DNA from: Pocillopora verrucosa
Lineage: Eukaryota; Cnidaria; Anthozoa; Scleractinia; Pocilloporidae
DNA: 64,000 bases
Assembly (NCBI RefSeq): GCF_036669915.1
Contig: NC_089320.1
Location: forward strand, 10,347,233 to 10,411,232
Direction of reading: 5' to 3'
In this document: piece after piece, positions 61,775 to 64,000 of the stretch
Layout of the letters: every line of letters starts with the position of its first letter
How positions within the stretch are numbered: the first letter of the stretch is position 1
The notes under the pieces: model-generated
Seen by the model: the letters and a program-made list of their open reading frames with translations, nothing else
The model's database searches: none
What the model was told of the DNA's origin: nothing
Translations under genes and position numbers: made by a program

Positions 61775-64000
61775 GGTAAATCCGTTGTAGCGAGTGTAAC
61801 TATTTATATTGATAAAGATACACACATTACTGTAACATTAAGGCACCGATAAAATCGCTTTACCTAAGCCAGAAAAAAAGCGATTTATAGGTTATGTTCA
61901 ACCATATAACCGGCATAGGCACATATGATTTGAGGTTGCTTTCATAAGCATACATTAAAGTACGCGTAATTGAATTTGTATCAGTATTATTGTTCTTATT
62001 GACAAAATCTAGGAATGGAACATTCCCGAATTTGCAACTCTGGTCACCAACCAGCAACTAATAGACTATAAGAATGCAATTTACTCCTCGGCTCTATCGA
62101 CCTATGGGACGCAATTTTCCAAAGTCGATAAAACTATAATGCTATTTAAGCAGCACGAACTATTTATTGAAGTTGAACGAATGAAGCTTCATAGTGAATT
62201 TCGAATTTTCGAATTTGCCTTTGAATAGCATGTTCCCGTGGAAACAATCAACATAAATGTATTCATCCATTTCGCAAGCATGTGAAAATGATCTTAGAGG
62301 TAATGCTGTCGCTGACCATTGCGCTCGATTTGGCAATGCTTAAAGGGAGGAGAAAGTTTTTTAAAGTCCCTCCACGCCCTTGAAATGTGCCAATTTACAT
62401 CTTGTGATGCTCTTGATATTGTTGTTGTAAAAATACCTAAGCATTGTTCAATAAGTTTTCCTTTGATAACTTCTAAAAATTGCATAATTTATCCCTGTAT
62501 TCTTCTATCTATCGGTAAAACAAAGATTTAATTTTTGACTAATATTGCGACACGAGATAAATATCTGAAATTACTTTATTGCGTATCTTAGGTTTTTCCA
62601 TTGTAAATTGTTTTTAAATTTTTCCGAAAATGCTTCCGATCTCGTCATGCTGAAACGAGCTTGAAACGCGACCTTAATTGGTTTGCAAAGTTTTCTAGTG
62701 CTATACACTGTAAAGTAAAGGTAATCACATGCCTCAGTGACTTCAAGTTCAAGGGCCACCGCGATTACAATAGGTGTATGTGCGTCAGGTTTTAAAAAAG
62801 AAGATTTCGAGACTAGTCCTAATTAGATATTGCAAAGTAAATTCTCTTTTAAGAAAACCACGCATAAAGAGAACGACTCGCTGAGGGCGAGACATTCTTA
62901 TAGGCAATTGAACAGACAGCGTTGCACATTATTGTAAAAACGAGGTACTCTTTACTCCCAAATCATGATCAAATTATCTATCCTTTACGTTTTCTTTTCC
63001 ATATGAAATATTTGTGTGTTTTTACCACCAATGAAGAAATAGAAGAGAAAAATAAATTGGCCAAATTGATGGGACCTTTCTTTCTTCGCCATAAATCTAT
63101 TTCAGCTAAATAGTTACGGCAATTTTCTTAAACTGAGGTAACCTTCCGGTGTTGGTCAAAACCTACGGTCTCAAGAATAAATCAAGAAACCATTTTTCTT
63201 TTGGAATATGCCCAATTAAAACTCTTATATCTACTTAACTTCGTGAGAGGTCTCGAAAAATTCCTTAACAGATTTAGACATCTTCAATGTCGAGTTTGTA
63301 ATTTTACACATGCATTTAGAAATTGAGCATTCATAAAGTCAAGTCTGTGATCTTGCAGAGTGTGTGCCAGTGTGAAAACATCTGAGCAACGGAATAAAGA
63401 ATTTCTTGTAACTGCAATATGCTTATGATTGACACAGGCGAATTCAGCTAAATTTTTAACTGCCGTTAATTCAAGGACAAATTCAGTTTAAAATTTTCAT
63501 TGGAGCGAAGGGAAGCTAATGAGTCTAAATTACCTCCTTGTTGCGGAAATGGGAAACAGGTAACCTGTCCAAAAAGTATGGCAGCATAAAGAATAAAATG
63601 CGACCTTGAAATCATCTTTTCTCCAGCTGGATCTTGGCTTGAATAAGACTACTAGCTTTGAAGATTTCTTGTTCAGTAGCAGTTTACATATATATATATA
63701 TATATATAAAATGCTGATGACGTTGAAGAGTGCTATTGAGGAGAAATCAATCAAAGTCAGTGTAAACTAATTCGTCAATTGTTCTCTACCTTTTTCACAA
63801 AATTAAATTTGCTTTGTCATTGATCGATATAGTATTTGTTACACTCAATCATACACTTAACAAAAGTGTATCGCTGAAACAGAATCCATTGACTCCGTCG
63901 TAATATCGTGCTCTTTGCTAGTTATAATCTGCAGGCAAGTTATCATGTTTTGGCTTCTAAAATGTATGCTTGGGATTATCGATTAGTTTCTTCCTTCCGG
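61775..64000. other. Upstream intron or intergenic, no recognised exon
   Basis: Searched on the minus strand for a signal-peptide exon for the acidic repeat protein; none is convincing. No other gene recognised. Confidence 0.35.
63689..63709. repeat. (TA)n microsatellite
   Basis: About ten uninterrupted AT dinucleotides. Confidence 0.9.

Noticed and set aside
60897-61790. 297-codon plus-strand frame rich in Leu, Pro, Val and Ser
   Set aside because: It is the complement of the acidic 36-bp repeat; all frames stay open in a stop-free repeat. No splice or start context supports it over the acidic minus-strand frame.
61604-61852. Plus-strand S-G-P-S-V-A-P-G-A-S repeat frame ending IYIDKDTHITVTLRHR
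   Set aside because: Cannot be fully excluded, but the end runs past the acceptor used on the minus strand into intron-like sequence, and there is no signal peptide.

Overview
The window is animal nuclear DNA: AT-rich, mostly non-coding, with short exons bounded by GT/AG sites, tRNA-derived SINEs, decayed LINEs, Penelope-like retroelements and miniature inverted-repeat elements. The protein set (NXPE-family protein, a receptor kinase-like gene with TSP1/SRCR/Ig modules, and a run of very Asp/Glu-rich secreted proteins) points to an anthozoan cnidarian, most likely a reef-building (scleractinian) coral. This is inferred from protein content alone; no database search was possible.

Layout. 1-4.4 kb: AAGATCTT satellite, a 5'-truncated LINE on the minus strand, and an inverted repeat carrying a hammerhead-like core. 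4.4-9.8 kb: an apparently intact 8-exon NXPE-family gene on the minus strand (473 aa); every splice phase matches. 11.4-11.8 kb: repeat tail, palindromic 10-bp minisatellite and SINE. 12.2-22.4 kb: a minus-strand receptor tyrosine kinase-like gene (signal peptide, TSP1 fragment, SRCR, four Ig domains, transmembrane segment, kinase N-lobe start, kinase C-terminus, Tyr-containing tail). It carries a stop at an invariant Ig tryptophan and a 1-nt deletion in another Ig exon, and it lacks all catalytic-core exons, so it is called a pseudogene. 22.7-23.1 kb: two tRNA-SINE copies in opposite orientation. 28.0-31.6 kb: Penelope-like element (PLE) remains, one interrupted by two nested DNA elements (TTAA and 8-bp target duplications). 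32.4 kb: a MITE.

33.7-56.6 kb is the most interesting part: four plus-strand genes (33765-35157, 44223-45572, 51694-53297, 55344-56571) with the same architecture. A first exon encodes a signal peptide ending near a G-F-P-like motif, followed by a phase-1 intron, a highly acidic body and a short hydrophobic C-terminus that looks like a GPI-anchor signal. They form a tandem family of secreted acidic proteins, the class associated with mineral-binding skeletal organic matrix in corals. A long inverted-repeat (foldback) element of about 3.3 kb lies between the second and third genes. At 60.9-61.8 kb a minus-strand terminal exon encodes another acidic protein, built of 12-residue T-E-G-P-E-E-T-E-A-P repeats and a poly-Glu tail. 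A second truncated LINE lies at 58.3-60.2 kb. The remaining stretches show no recognisable gene.
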